Shown here in pieces: positions 6,708 through 13,364 of a stretch of DNA of 14,275 bases (position 1 is its first letter; the number at the start of each line of letters is the position of its first letter). A program made the position numbers and the translations under genes. The DNA lies in assembly GCA_030148365.1 (NCBI GenBank), contig JASBTO010000246.1, positions 1-14,275 on the forward strand. The letters are read 5' to 3'. The notes under the pieces are model-generated. The model was not told the origin of the DNA and did no database searches. It saw only the letters and a list, made by a program, of their open reading frames with translations. The DNA is from Kangiellaceae bacterium. Its GTDB lineage: Bacteria > Pseudomonadota > Gammaproteobacteria > Enterobacterales > Kangiellaceae.

Positions 6708-7010
6708 ATGAAGCTGTCAATGCTCATACTGGCCGGCCTTTGTGCCCTGATCCCGGTAACTCTGCTTGCCGAAGCGCCAGGCAAATCTGCCGAGTCCGAA
6801 GTCCGGATAGTCGAAACGGTCAATATCAACACCGCCAGTGCCGAGGAGATCGCCGGCATCCTGACCGGGATCGGGCTCGCCAAAGCCAGGGCTATCGTTG
6901 CCTACCGGAAAGAATTCGGGCCCTTTGATTCCATCGATGATCTCGTTGAAGTCAAAGGTGTCGGCGACGCAACTATCGAGAAGAATCGTAGCCGGATGAC
7001 CGTAAAATAG
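6708..7010 (+). CDS. Secreted helix-hairpin-helix protein, ComEA-like
   Basis: A 100-aa protein with a Sec-type signal peptide: Met-Lys-Leu, a hydrophobic core to about residue 20, and likely cleavage after LLA near residue 21. The mature part carries a tandem helix-hairpin-helix domain, VNINTASAEEIAGIL then GIGLAKARAIVAYR and VKGVGDATIEKNRSRM. This is the ComEA DNA-binding domain without the membrane anchor of Gram-positive ComEA. Such small periplasmic proteins bind incoming DNA in naturally competent gammaproteobacteria, but most homologues are untested, so competence is inferred. ATG 6708 is preferred because of AAGGAGG 7 bp upstream and the signal peptide. The frame is open to an ATG at 6660, which would bury the signal sequence. 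It follows pyrF by 57 bp and ends before a strong terminator. Confidence 0.88.
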   Translation: MKLSMLILAGLCALIPVTLLAEAPGKSAESEVRIVETVNINTASAEEIAGILTGIGLAKARAIVAYRKEFGPFDSIDDLVEVKGVGDATIEKNRSRMTVK

Positions 7011-7025
7011 AGATAGTAAAATGGC

Positions 7026-7058
7026 AATAAAACAGGGCATTCAATGCCCTGTTTTATT
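7026..7058. terminator. Strong, possibly bidirectional terminator
   Basis: A perfect 15-bp inverted repeat (7026-7040 and 7044-7058) with a TCA loop. The GC core CAGGGCAT is flanked by A-rich and T-rich arms, so both strands end in a T run. It lies 15 bp after the comEA-like stop and separates the housekeeping block from the polysaccharide operon. Confidence 0.9.
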
Positions 7059-7081
7059 TGCGCAAGGCTTTTGCTAGGCTA

Positions 7082-7094
7082 GGCGGTAATTGCG
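7082..7094 (+). promoter_or_regulatory. ops-like sequence before the polysaccharide genes
   Basis: GGCGGTA at 7082-7088 equals the first seven bases of the ops core GGCGGTAG, the element that recruits the elongation factor RfaH to O-antigen and capsule operons in enteric bacteria. The eighth base is A rather than G, and the downstream bases match poorly. Position, 160 bp before the first polysaccharide gene and just after a terminator, is the main support. Confidence 0.25.
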
Positions 7095-7095
7095 C

Positions 7096-7170
7096 TGTCA
7101 GCCAAGCCGGTCAACAGAAAATCGGGCACCGGGAATCCGCTAATTTCCGGCTATCACCGGCAGGCTGACA
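7096..7170 (+). repeat. Long-range inverted repeat in the wecB upstream region
   Basis: TGTCAGCC (7096-7103) is the exact reverse complement of GGCTGACA (7163-7170). Nested inside, AGCCGG (7105-7110) pairs with CCGGCT (7147-7152). As RNA this could form one extended stem with an asymmetric internal loop; as DNA it could be a spaced operator pair. The rest of 7059-7249 shows no convincing promoter; an imperfect palindrome at 7205-7220 is the only other structure seen. Confidence 0.35.
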
Positions 7171-7249
7171 AATGAATCGAAAGACAATACGCGGCCATTC
7201 AAGACACCAGGATTCCGGTGGCTACGCAAAAGTCTGTTTTGGGGGATGA

Positions 7250-8374
7250 ATGACAAAGAAAATCATGGTCGTGTTTGGTACCCGGCCGGAAGCTATCAAG
7301 ATGGCGCCGGTAGTGGCCGCCCTTAAAACCCGTTCTGATCAATTTGAAACCATTGTCTGCGTCACTGCCCAGCACCGGCAGATGCTCGATCAGGTGCTGG
7401 ATCTTTTTCATATCACACCGGATTATGATCTCGACCTGATGCGCCCCGGACAGCAACTGGGTGAATTGACCGGACGGGTCATTGACGGCGTCCAGCAGGT
7501 TATCCAGAAGGCAAAGCCGGATGTGGTGCTGGTGCATGGCGATACCACGACGACCTTTGCCGCGAGCCTGGCCGCATTTTATGAGCAGGTGGCAGTGGGA
7601 CATGTCGAAGCGGGATTGCGTACCCACAACCTGTACTCACCGTGGCCCGAAGAGGCCAATCGTCAGTTGACCGGTGTACTCACTCAATATCATTTTGCCC
7701 CGACGGAGCAGGCCAAAAAGAACCTGCTCGCCGAAAACGTGAGTGCTGACAAAATCCTCGTGACCGGCAATACGGTTATCGACGCGCTGCTTTGGGTCAC
7801 CGGAAAAATTCGCGATGACCGAACTCTTACCCGGCAGTTTGACGAACAATTTTCATTTCTGGACCCGAACCGGAAGCTGATCCTGGTGACAGGCCATCGC
7901 CGGGAAAACTTTGGTCAGGGATTCCTGAATATCTGCGAGGGCTTGAAGAATCTCGCGGAGTCGGAAAATGTTGAAGTTCTGTATCCGGTACATCTTAATC
8001 CGAATGTGCAAAAGCCGGTTCGGGAAGTTCTCGGGGACTGCAGTAATATCCACCTGGTCGATCCCCAGGACTATCTGCCTTTTGTCTATCTGATGAACCG
8101 GGCCTGGTTGATTATCAGCGACTCAGGCGGTATCCAGGAAGAAGCGCCGTCTCTCGGCAAGCCGGTGCTGGTAATGCGCGATACTACCGAGCGTCCGGAA
8201 GCCGTTGAAGTGGGTACTGTCCGGCTTGTCGGCACCGATGCGAGAGCGATCGTCAGCGCGGCAAAAGAGTTGCTGGATGATCCCGACGCTTACCAAATGA
8301 TGGCAGGAAAAGATAACCCCTACGGAGATGGTACGGCTGCAGAAAGGATTGTAGACTGGCTCGCCAAGCAATGA
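7250..8374 (+). CDS. wecB: UDP-N-acetylglucosamine 2-epimerase (non-hydrolysing)
   Basis: Interconverts UDP-GlcNAc and UDP-ManNAc in the cytosol, feeding ManNAc or its oxidised derivatives into surface glycans. At 374 aa it is close to E. coli WecB (376). The GT-B fold landmarks are VVFGTRPEAIKMAPV at the N-terminus, HGD with Asp98, GHVEAGLRT with Glu120, GHRRENFG with His216, YPVHLNPNV, and the UDP-binding SDSGGIQEEAPSLGKPV followed by TTERPEA. All expected catalytic acids and the histidine are present. The start ATG has GGGGG at 7241-7245. It is the first gene after the terminator and likely opens the polysaccharide operon; pgi begins 16 bp after its stop. No wecC (ManNAc dehydrogenase) is in the window. 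Confidence 0.96.
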   Translation: MTKKIMVVFGTRPEAIKMAPVVAALKTRSDQFETIVCVTAQHRQMLDQVLDLFHITPDYDLDLMRPGQQLGELTGRVIDGVQQVIQKAKPDVVLVHGDTTTTFAASLAAFYEQVAVGHVEAGLRTHNLYSPWPEEANRQLTGVLTQYHFAPTEQAKKNLLAENVSADKILVTGNTVIDALLWVTGKIRDDRTLTRQFDEQFSFLDPNRKLILVTGHRRENFGQGFLNICEGLKNLAESENVEVLYPVHLNPNVQKPVREVLGDCSNIHLVDPQDYLPFVYLMNRAWLIISDSGGIQEEAPSLGKPVLVMRDTTERPEAVEVGTVRLVGTDARAIVSAAKELLDDPDAYQMMAGKDNPYGDGTAAERIVDWLAKQ

Positions 8375-8390
8375 TTTCTCGGGCAGGTGT

Positions 8391-9971
8391 ATGATTGATT
8401 CAGGTCCGGAGTGGCAACGTCTGAGCGAGCTCGCCAGGCGCTCCGGCAAGACTGCGCTGCATGAATTGTTTGACGGCCAGCCGGCGCGATTTTCAGAATT
8501 CAGCCTGCGCTCCGGCAATGTCCTGTTTGACTATTCCAAAAACCTGATCACGGCGGACATCCGCACCGCGCTCCTCGACCTTGCCCGGGCGGCAGGACTC
8601 GAGCAGGCCCGGGAAGCACTTTTTTCCGGCGCCAACGTCAATTTTACGGAAGCCAGACCCGCGCTGCATCATGTCTGTCGGGGCCTATTGAAAACCGAGC
8701 TGGAGCCCGTAGCCACAGCCTTTGACAGTGAACAGGCTCGCTGTGAAAAGCTGGTGAAAGACTTTCATGCCAATCGATTCACCGGGGCGTCCGGGAGGCC
8801 CTTCCGGGATATCATCAATGTCGGGATCGGCGGCTCGGAACTCGGACCCCATCTGGTCGTTGATGCCTTGTCGCCGCTGGTGGACAAGAGCCGGCAATTC
8901 CACTTTGTCAGCGATATTGATCATACGCACCTGACCCAGCTGCTCGCGCAGCTCAATCCTGAGTCGACCCTGGTCATTATTGCATCGAAATCATTCCGGA
9001 CCCGGGAGACGCTCAGTAACGCCAGACAAATCCGCGACTGGATGTCCGCTTCGCTTAGCGGGGAAGAGCTCTCGGGGCAACTCATCGGTATTTCTGCTGA
9101 TCCCCGGGCCATGACGAACTTCGGGATCAGCGAATCTCTTCAGTTCCGTATCGACCCGGCCGTCGGTGGCCGTTTTTCCCTCTGGTCCCCCGTTGGCCTG
9201 ATTGCCCGGCTCGCCATTGGCAACGATGCATTCGGAGAGTTGCTGAAAGGTGCCCATGATCAGGACCGGCATTTTCTGGAATCGGATCTGGAAACCAACC
9301 TGCCCGTCATCATGGCGTTGGTGACTCTCTGGAACGTCAATTTTCGGGATATCAATTCTCTGGTGACCCTGCCGTACCATCAGCGTCTGGGCAAGTTGCC
9401 GGATTATCTCCAGCAACTGGAGATGGAGAGCAACGGCAAGTCCTATACCCGTACCGGTGAGAAGGCCGCTTACACAACCTGTCCGAGCGTCTTCGGTCAT
9501 ATCGGTCTCAATGCCCAGCATGCGTTTTTGCAGCAGCTGCATCAGGGAACCGGCGAGGCTTATGTCGAGTTTCTGGCCGTCGCCAAAGGCAATCGCCCCC
9601 TCGAAGAGGATTTCCTGCTCGCCAGTTGCCTGGCCCAGAGCCGGGCGCTGTTACTCGGCACCCATCCCAAGGACGCCGTGGAGGGGGATTACGACTTCAA
9701 GCATTGCGAAGGCAACCGGCCATCCTCAACCTTGTTGCTCGATGATCTGTCGCCATTTACCCTCGGCCAGTTGATCGCGCTGTATGAGCATCGCGTTTTT
9801 GTGATGAGCGTCATCTGGGGGATCAACGCCTTTGATCAGTGGGGCGTAGAGCTCGGCAAGAAGCTCAATCAGCAACTCACCGGTATCCTTGAGGATGAAC
9901 AGGCATCGATTGCCGAACTGGACGATTCGACCCGGGGTCTGATACTGGCGATCCGCTCGGCCCGCCAGTAG
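8391..9971 (+). CDS. pgi: Glucose-6-phosphate isomerase
   Basis: Interconverts glucose-6-phosphate and fructose-6-phosphate in the cytosol, linking glycolysis/gluconeogenesis to sugar-nucleotide supply. The 526-aa product is slightly shorter than E. coli Pgi (549). The sugar-isomerase signature is complete: INVGIGGSELGP, the phosphate-binding SKSFRTRET region, GGRFSLWSPVGL (259-270), MESNGK with Glu346, QHAF with His377, and the C-terminal QWGVELGK with catalytic Lys490. The ribosome binding site (CAGG upstream of ATG 8391) is weak, and the gene follows wecB by 16 bp, so translation may depend on operon context. Placement inside a polysaccharide operon suggests it supports glucose-1-phosphate supply for the dTDP-rhamnose genes that follow. 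Confidence 0.97.
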   Translation: MIDSGPEWQRLSELARRSGKTALHELFDGQPARFSEFSLRSGNVLFDYSKNLITADIRTALLDLARAAGLEQAREALFSGANVNFTEARPALHHVCRGLLKTELEPVATAFDSEQARCEKLVKDFHANRFTGASGRPFRDIINVGIGGSELGPHLVVDALSPLVDKSRQFHFVSDIDHTHLTQLLAQLNPESTLVIIASKSFRTRETLSNARQIRDWMSASLSGEELSGQLIGISADPRAMTNFGISESLQFRIDPAVGGRFSLWSPVGLIARLAIGNDAFGELLKGAHDQDRHFLESDLETNLPVIMALVTLWNVNFRDINSLVTLPYHQRLGKLPDYLQQLEMESNGKSYTRTGEKAAYTTCPSVFGHIGLNAQHAFLQQLHQGTGEAYVEFLAVAKGNRPLEEDFLLASCLAQSRALLLGTHPKDAVEGDYDFKHCEGNRPSSTLLLDDLSPFTLGQLIALYEHRVFVMSVIWGINAFDQWGVELGKKLNQQLTGILEDEQASIAELDDSTRGLILAIRSARQ

Positions 9972-10008
9972 AATGGCTGGCCATGGCATACTTGCGAGCG
10001 AGTGATCC

Positions 10009-11046
10009 TTGAAAACAATTCTGGTTACCGGCGGAGCCGGTTTTATCGGCGCCAACCTGGTAAGTTACCTGCACGAGTTCACCGACTATCGGATTGTCAA
10101 TCTTGACCGGCTCACCTATGCCGGCCATCGGGAAAACCTGCGGGATCTGGACGCAAGTGATCGGCATGTTTTTGTAGAAGGAGACATCAGCGACGCGGAC
10201 CTGATTGAAAAGCTGCTCGCTGACCATCGTCCGGTAGCGATCATGAATCTGGCCGCCGAGTCTCACGTCGATCGCTCGATCAGTCATCCCGATACCTTCA
10301 TCCAGACCAATATTGTCGGTGTCTTCAACCTGCTCGACAAAGCGCGTAAATACTGGCAGTCCCTACCCAAGGAAGAAGCCGAGGAATTCCGTTTTTTGCA
10401 GGTATCCACGGACGAAGTCTATGGCAGTCTGCTACCCGACGATCCGGCGTTCAGCGAAGACCACCGTTACCAGCCCAACAGCCCCTATTCGGCTTCCAAA
10501 GCCGCCGCCGATCATCTGGCCCGGGCCTGGTTCCATACCTACGGCATGCCGGTGTTGACCACCAATTGCTCAAACAATTACGGGCCCCTGCAATTTCCCG
10601 AGAAACTTATTCCGGTAATCATCCATAACGCTCTGGCGGGCGAAGCGATCCCGATTTATGGCGACGGTTCCAACATTCGCGACTGGCTCTATGTCGAGGA
10701 TCACTGCCGGGGCCTGCATCGGGTACTGGAGCAGGGGGAAGCGGGGCAGACCTACAATATCGGTGGCCAATGCGAGAAATCCAATCTGGATCTCGCGCGC
10801 ACCGTATGTGAGCTGCTGGACGAGTTGAAGCCTCGCGGTGACAGCTACCGGAAACTGATCACCCTCGTCCACAATCGCCCGGGACACGACTTCCGCTACG
10901 CGATCGACAACAGCAAAATTCAGCATCTGCTCGGTTGGAAACCAGAGGTATCTTTCGAGGACGGGCTGCGCAAGACGGTTGCCTGGTATCTCGACAATCA
11001 GGCCTGGTGCGAGACGGTGCTGGCCAACGCAAAATCACGGGACTGA
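10009..11046 (+). CDS. rmlB: dTDP-glucose 4,6-dehydratase
   Basis: Second step of dTDP-L-rhamnose synthesis: NAD-dependent conversion of dTDP-glucose to dTDP-4-keto-6-deoxyglucose. A 345-aa extended short-chain dehydrogenase. The Rossmann motif TGGAGFIG is at 7-14, STDEVYG at 133-139 gives the catalytic Thr134-Asp135-Glu136, and PYSASK gives Tyr160 and Lys164. NNYGP and PIYGDGSNIRDWL, typical of RmlB, follow. The start is TTG at 10009: it fits the family N-terminus, and the in-frame ATG further upstream (9973) is cut off by a TGA at 10003-10005. It lies 37 bp after pgi, and rmlA begins 2 bp after its stop. Also called rfbB. Confidence 0.96.
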   Translation: MKTILVTGGAGFIGANLVSYLHEFTDYRIVNLDRLTYAGHRENLRDLDASDRHVFVEGDISDADLIEKLLADHRPVAIMNLAAESHVDRSISHPDTFIQTNIVGVFNLLDKARKYWQSLPKEEAEEFRFLQVSTDEVYGSLLPDDPAFSEDHRYQPNSPYSASKAAADHLARAWFHTYGMPVLTTNCSNNYGPLQFPEKLIPVIIHNALAGEAIPIYGDGSNIRDWLYVEDHCRGLHRVLEQGEAGQTYNIGGQCEKSNLDLARTVCELLDELKPRGDSYRKLITLVHNRPGHDFRYAIDNSKIQHLLGWKPEVSFEDGLRKTVAWYLDNQAWCETVLANAKSRD

Positions 11047-11048
11047 CT

Positions 11049-11936
11049 ATGACGAACAACTACAAAGGCATTATTCTGGCCGGCGGTCACGGCACCCGGC
11101 TCTACCCGCTGACGCGGGTGATGAGCAAGCAACTGCTGCCGGTTTACGACAAGCCGATGGTCTATTACCCCCTCGTCACCCTGATGCAGGCGGGGATCCG
11201 GGAGATCCTGATCATTACGACGCCGGAGCATGGCGCGCTGTATCGTGGCCTGCTCGGTGACGGCAGTCAGTGGGGTATGGAATTTACCTATGTCGAACAG
11301 GATCATCCCGGCGGGCTTGCCCAGGCATTTTTACTCGGCGAAGACTTCATCGGTGATGATCCCTGCGCGCTGATCCTCGGCGACAATATCTATTATGGCG
11401 ACGGTCTCAAACCGCTGCTCAGGAAAGCGCAGGAGCGGCCGGCAGGCGCCACCGTGTTCGGCTACTGGGTCAGGGATCCGGAGCGCTACGGCGTCGCCGA
11501 ATTCGACCAGCAGGGTCAGGTGATCGACATCGAGGAAAAGCCGGCGGAACCAAAGTCCAACTATGCGGTGACCGGGCTCTATTTCTACGACAACCGGGTG
11601 GTCGATTTTGCCAAACAGCTCAAACCGTCCGCCCGCGGCGAACTGGAAATCACCGACCTCAACAACCTCTACCTCAAGGAGCAGTCCCTGTTCATCGAGA
11701 AACTCGGTCAGGGGTTTGCCTGGCTGGATACCGGCACTCACCAATCCCTGCACCAGGCGGCGAGTTTTATCGAGACTCTCGAAGCCCGCCAGGGCCTGAA
11801 GATTGCCTGTCCCGAAGAGGAAGCTTTCGCCAACGGCTGGATTAACGAGGCGGAGCTGACCGGCCTGGCGGAAGTGACCCGCTCCAGTGGCTATGGCGAT
11901 TACCTGCTTTCCCTGCTCGACCGGACCGGTTTTTGA
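11049..11936 (+). CDS. rmlA: Glucose-1-phosphate thymidylyltransferase
   Basis: First step of dTDP-L-rhamnose synthesis: glucose-1-phosphate plus dTTP to dTDP-glucose and pyrophosphate. A 295-aa nucleotidyltransferase of usual length. The dTTP-binding loop LAGGHGTRLYPLT lies at 10-22, followed by SKQLLPVYDKPMVYYPL, the metal-binding LGDNIYYGD, RDPERYGVAEFD, IEEKP, and the C-terminal WLDTGTHQSLHQAA. The frame is open further upstream into rmlB, but the family N-terminus supports ATG 11049 with GGGA at 11039-11042. It is 2 bp after rmlB, and its stop TGA shares one base with the rmlC ATG. The gene product is normally inhibited by dTDP-rhamnose. Also called rfbA. Confidence 0.97.
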   Translation: MTNNYKGIILAGGHGTRLYPLTRVMSKQLLPVYDKPMVYYPLVTLMQAGIREILIITTPEHGALYRGLLGDGSQWGMEFTYVEQDHPGGLAQAFLLGEDFIGDDPCALILGDNIYYGDGLKPLLRKAQERPAGATVFGYWVRDPERYGVAEFDQQGQVIDIEEKPAEPKSNYAVTGLYFYDNRVVDFAKQLKPSARGELEITDLNNLYLKEQSLFIEKLGQGFAWLDTGTHQSLHQAASFIETLEARQGLKIACPEEEAFANGWINEAELTGLAEVTRSSGYGDYLLSLLDRTGF

Positions 11937-12490
11937 TGAAGGTTACCGAAACCACATTGCCCGGCGTCCTGCTGATCGAGCCGAAGGTATTCGGAGACGC
12001 ACGGGGCTTTTTCAAGGAAACCTGGCACCGGGATCGCTATGGTGAGGCCGGAATGCCGACGGAGTTTCCCCAGGACAATGCCTCCCTGTCGGCCAGAGGC
12101 GTTTTGCGGGGCTTGCACCTTCAACACCCGCAAGGGCAGGGCAAGCTGGTACAGGTGCTGCTGGGGGAAGTTTTTGACGTTGCCGTGGATGTACGCCACG
12201 GATCCCCCGACTTCGGAAAGTGGATTGGCGTCAACCTGTCCGCCGACAATCATCGCCAGCTTTACATCCCGCCGGGCTTCGCCCACGGGTTCTGTGTCAC
12301 CAGCGACATGGCCCTGTTTCATTATAAATGTACTTCCCTGTACGCGCCTGACAAGGAAATCACCATCGCCTGGGACGATCCCGATATCGGTATCGACTGG
12401 CCCGAAGGCGACCGGGAAGTCTCCACGAAAGATCAAACCGGCCAGCCGCTGGCGGCGCTTACCGGGCAACTGCCCAGCTACGAGGCTTGA
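11936..12490 (+). CDS. rmlC: dTDP-4-dehydrorhamnose 3,5-epimerase
   Basis: Third step of dTDP-L-rhamnose synthesis: double epimerisation at C3 and C5 of the keto sugar. A 184-aa cupin of standard length. Substrate-binding residues are in DARGFFKETW (21-30) and PQDNASLS (45-52); GLHLQ carries the catalytic base His61, YIPPGFAHGF marks the cupin core, and Tyr130 in FHYKCT is the expected acid. The C-terminal AWDDPDIGIDWP is a family hallmark. ATG 11936 overlaps the rmlA stop by one base (TGATG), so it should be translationally coupled; a TTG three bases earlier is an unlikely alternative. It ends one base before rmlD. Also called rfbC. Confidence 0.97.
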   Translation: MKVTETTLPGVLLIEPKVFGDARGFFKETWHRDRYGEAGMPTEFPQDNASLSARGVLRGLHLQHPQGQGKLVQVLLGEVFDVAVDVRHGSPDFGKWIGVNLSADNHRQLYIPPGFAHGFCVTSDMALFHYKCTSLYAPDKEITIAWDDPDIGIDWPEGDREVSTKDQTGQPLAALTGQLPSYEA

Positions 12491-12491
12491 T

Positions 12492-13364
12492 GTGAAAATC
12501 CTGCTGCTCGGCGCGAGCGGCCAGCTTGGCCAGACCCTGATCCCCTATCTTGAGCAAGCCGGCGACCTGGTCACGTCGGCGAGGCAGGGAGCGGATGAAG
12601 GACTGGACCTCGCCCACCGGGGCCAGGCCAGTGCGCTTATCAAAAAGCTCGCACCGGACGTGATTGTCAACGCCGCCGCCTATACGCAAGTGGAGCAGGC
12701 CGAGCAGGAATCCGAGCAAGCCTTTGCCATCAACCGCGATGGCGTCGCTGAGGTCGCCGATGCGGCCCGCGCCGTCGGCGCGCGGCTGATCCATTTCTCG
12801 ACGGATTTCGTTTTTGACGGCCGGGCTGCGCCCTACAGCGAGACCGACACGCCGGCGCCGCTCAATGTCTACGGCCAGAGCAAGCTGGAAGGCGAGCAGG
12901 CGATCAGCACTTCCGGTTGTCATCACTGGATTTTTCGCACCAGCTGGGTTTACAACTTCAAGGGCAACAACTTCTTTAATACCATGCTGCGACTTGCCGC
13001 TGAGCGTGACGCACTGCAGGTGATCAACGATCAGAGGGGTACACCGACCTGGACTCACACCATTGCCCGGGTGGTCAGGCGTAGCCTGGCGGAAAAAGGT
13101 CTCGCTGACGGTATCTATCACCTTTGTGATGACGGCAGTAGTAGCTGGTATGATTTCGCCCGGGAGATCTTCCGTCTCAATGGAGTCCCCATCAAATTGA
13201 CCCCTATCGGGCAGGACGCCTGGCCTTCCAAAGTCGAGCGACCAGCGGATTCCAGGTTGATCACAGAAAAACTGCAGGCGGCACTTGGATGGCAGCCGCA
13301 GAGCTGGCAGGAGTCACTGGCGGAGTGCGTGGCGATGAAACGGGAGACGGCCGGCAATGCTTAG
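12492..13364 (+). CDS. rmlD: dTDP-4-dehydrorhamnose reductase
   Basis: Final step of dTDP-L-rhamnose synthesis: NAD(P)H-dependent reduction to dTDP-L-rhamnose. The product is 290 aa, an extended short-chain dehydrogenase. Cofactor loop GASGQLGQTL is at 7-16, followed by VNAAAYTQVEQAE, STDFVFDG, NVYGQSK with catalytic Tyr127 and Lys131, FRTSWVYN and the substrate-binding QRGTPTW. The usual STDYVFDG has Phe in place of the non-catalytic Tyr. The start is GTG 12492, with GAGG at 12482-12485. The same frame is open back to 12039, but those codons run antiphase through rmlC and encode nothing RmlD-like. The last 8 bases overlap the next gene. Also called rfbD. Confidence 0.96.
   Translation: MKILLLGASGQLGQTLIPYLEQAGDLVTSARQGADEGLDLAHRGQASALIKKLAPDVIVNAAAYTQVEQAEQESEQAFAINRDGVAEVADAARAVGARLIHFSTDFVFDGRAAPYSETDTPAPLNVYGQSKLEGEQAISTSGCHHWIFRTSWVYNFKGNNFFNTMLRLAAERDALQVINDQRGTPTWTHTIARVVRRSLAEKGLADGIYHLCDDGSSSWYDFAREIFRLNGVPIKLTPIGQDAWPSKVERPADSRLITEKLQAALGWQPQSWQESLAECVAMKRETAGNA

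Noticed and set aside
7165..7190. CTGACA with GACAAT or CAATAC as a wecB promoter.
   Set aside because: Spacing is only 12-14 bp, too short for a sigma-70 promoter.
7205..7220. Imperfect 16-bp palindrome before wecB as an operator.
   Set aside because: One mismatch and one wobble in 16 bases, and CCGG-type repeats are common in this region; not distinguishable from chance.
12039..12491. N-terminal extension of rmlD by 151 codons, suggesting a fusion protein.
   Set aside because: These codons read rmlC out of frame. The RmlD fold begins at the GTG 12492, just after the rmlC stop.
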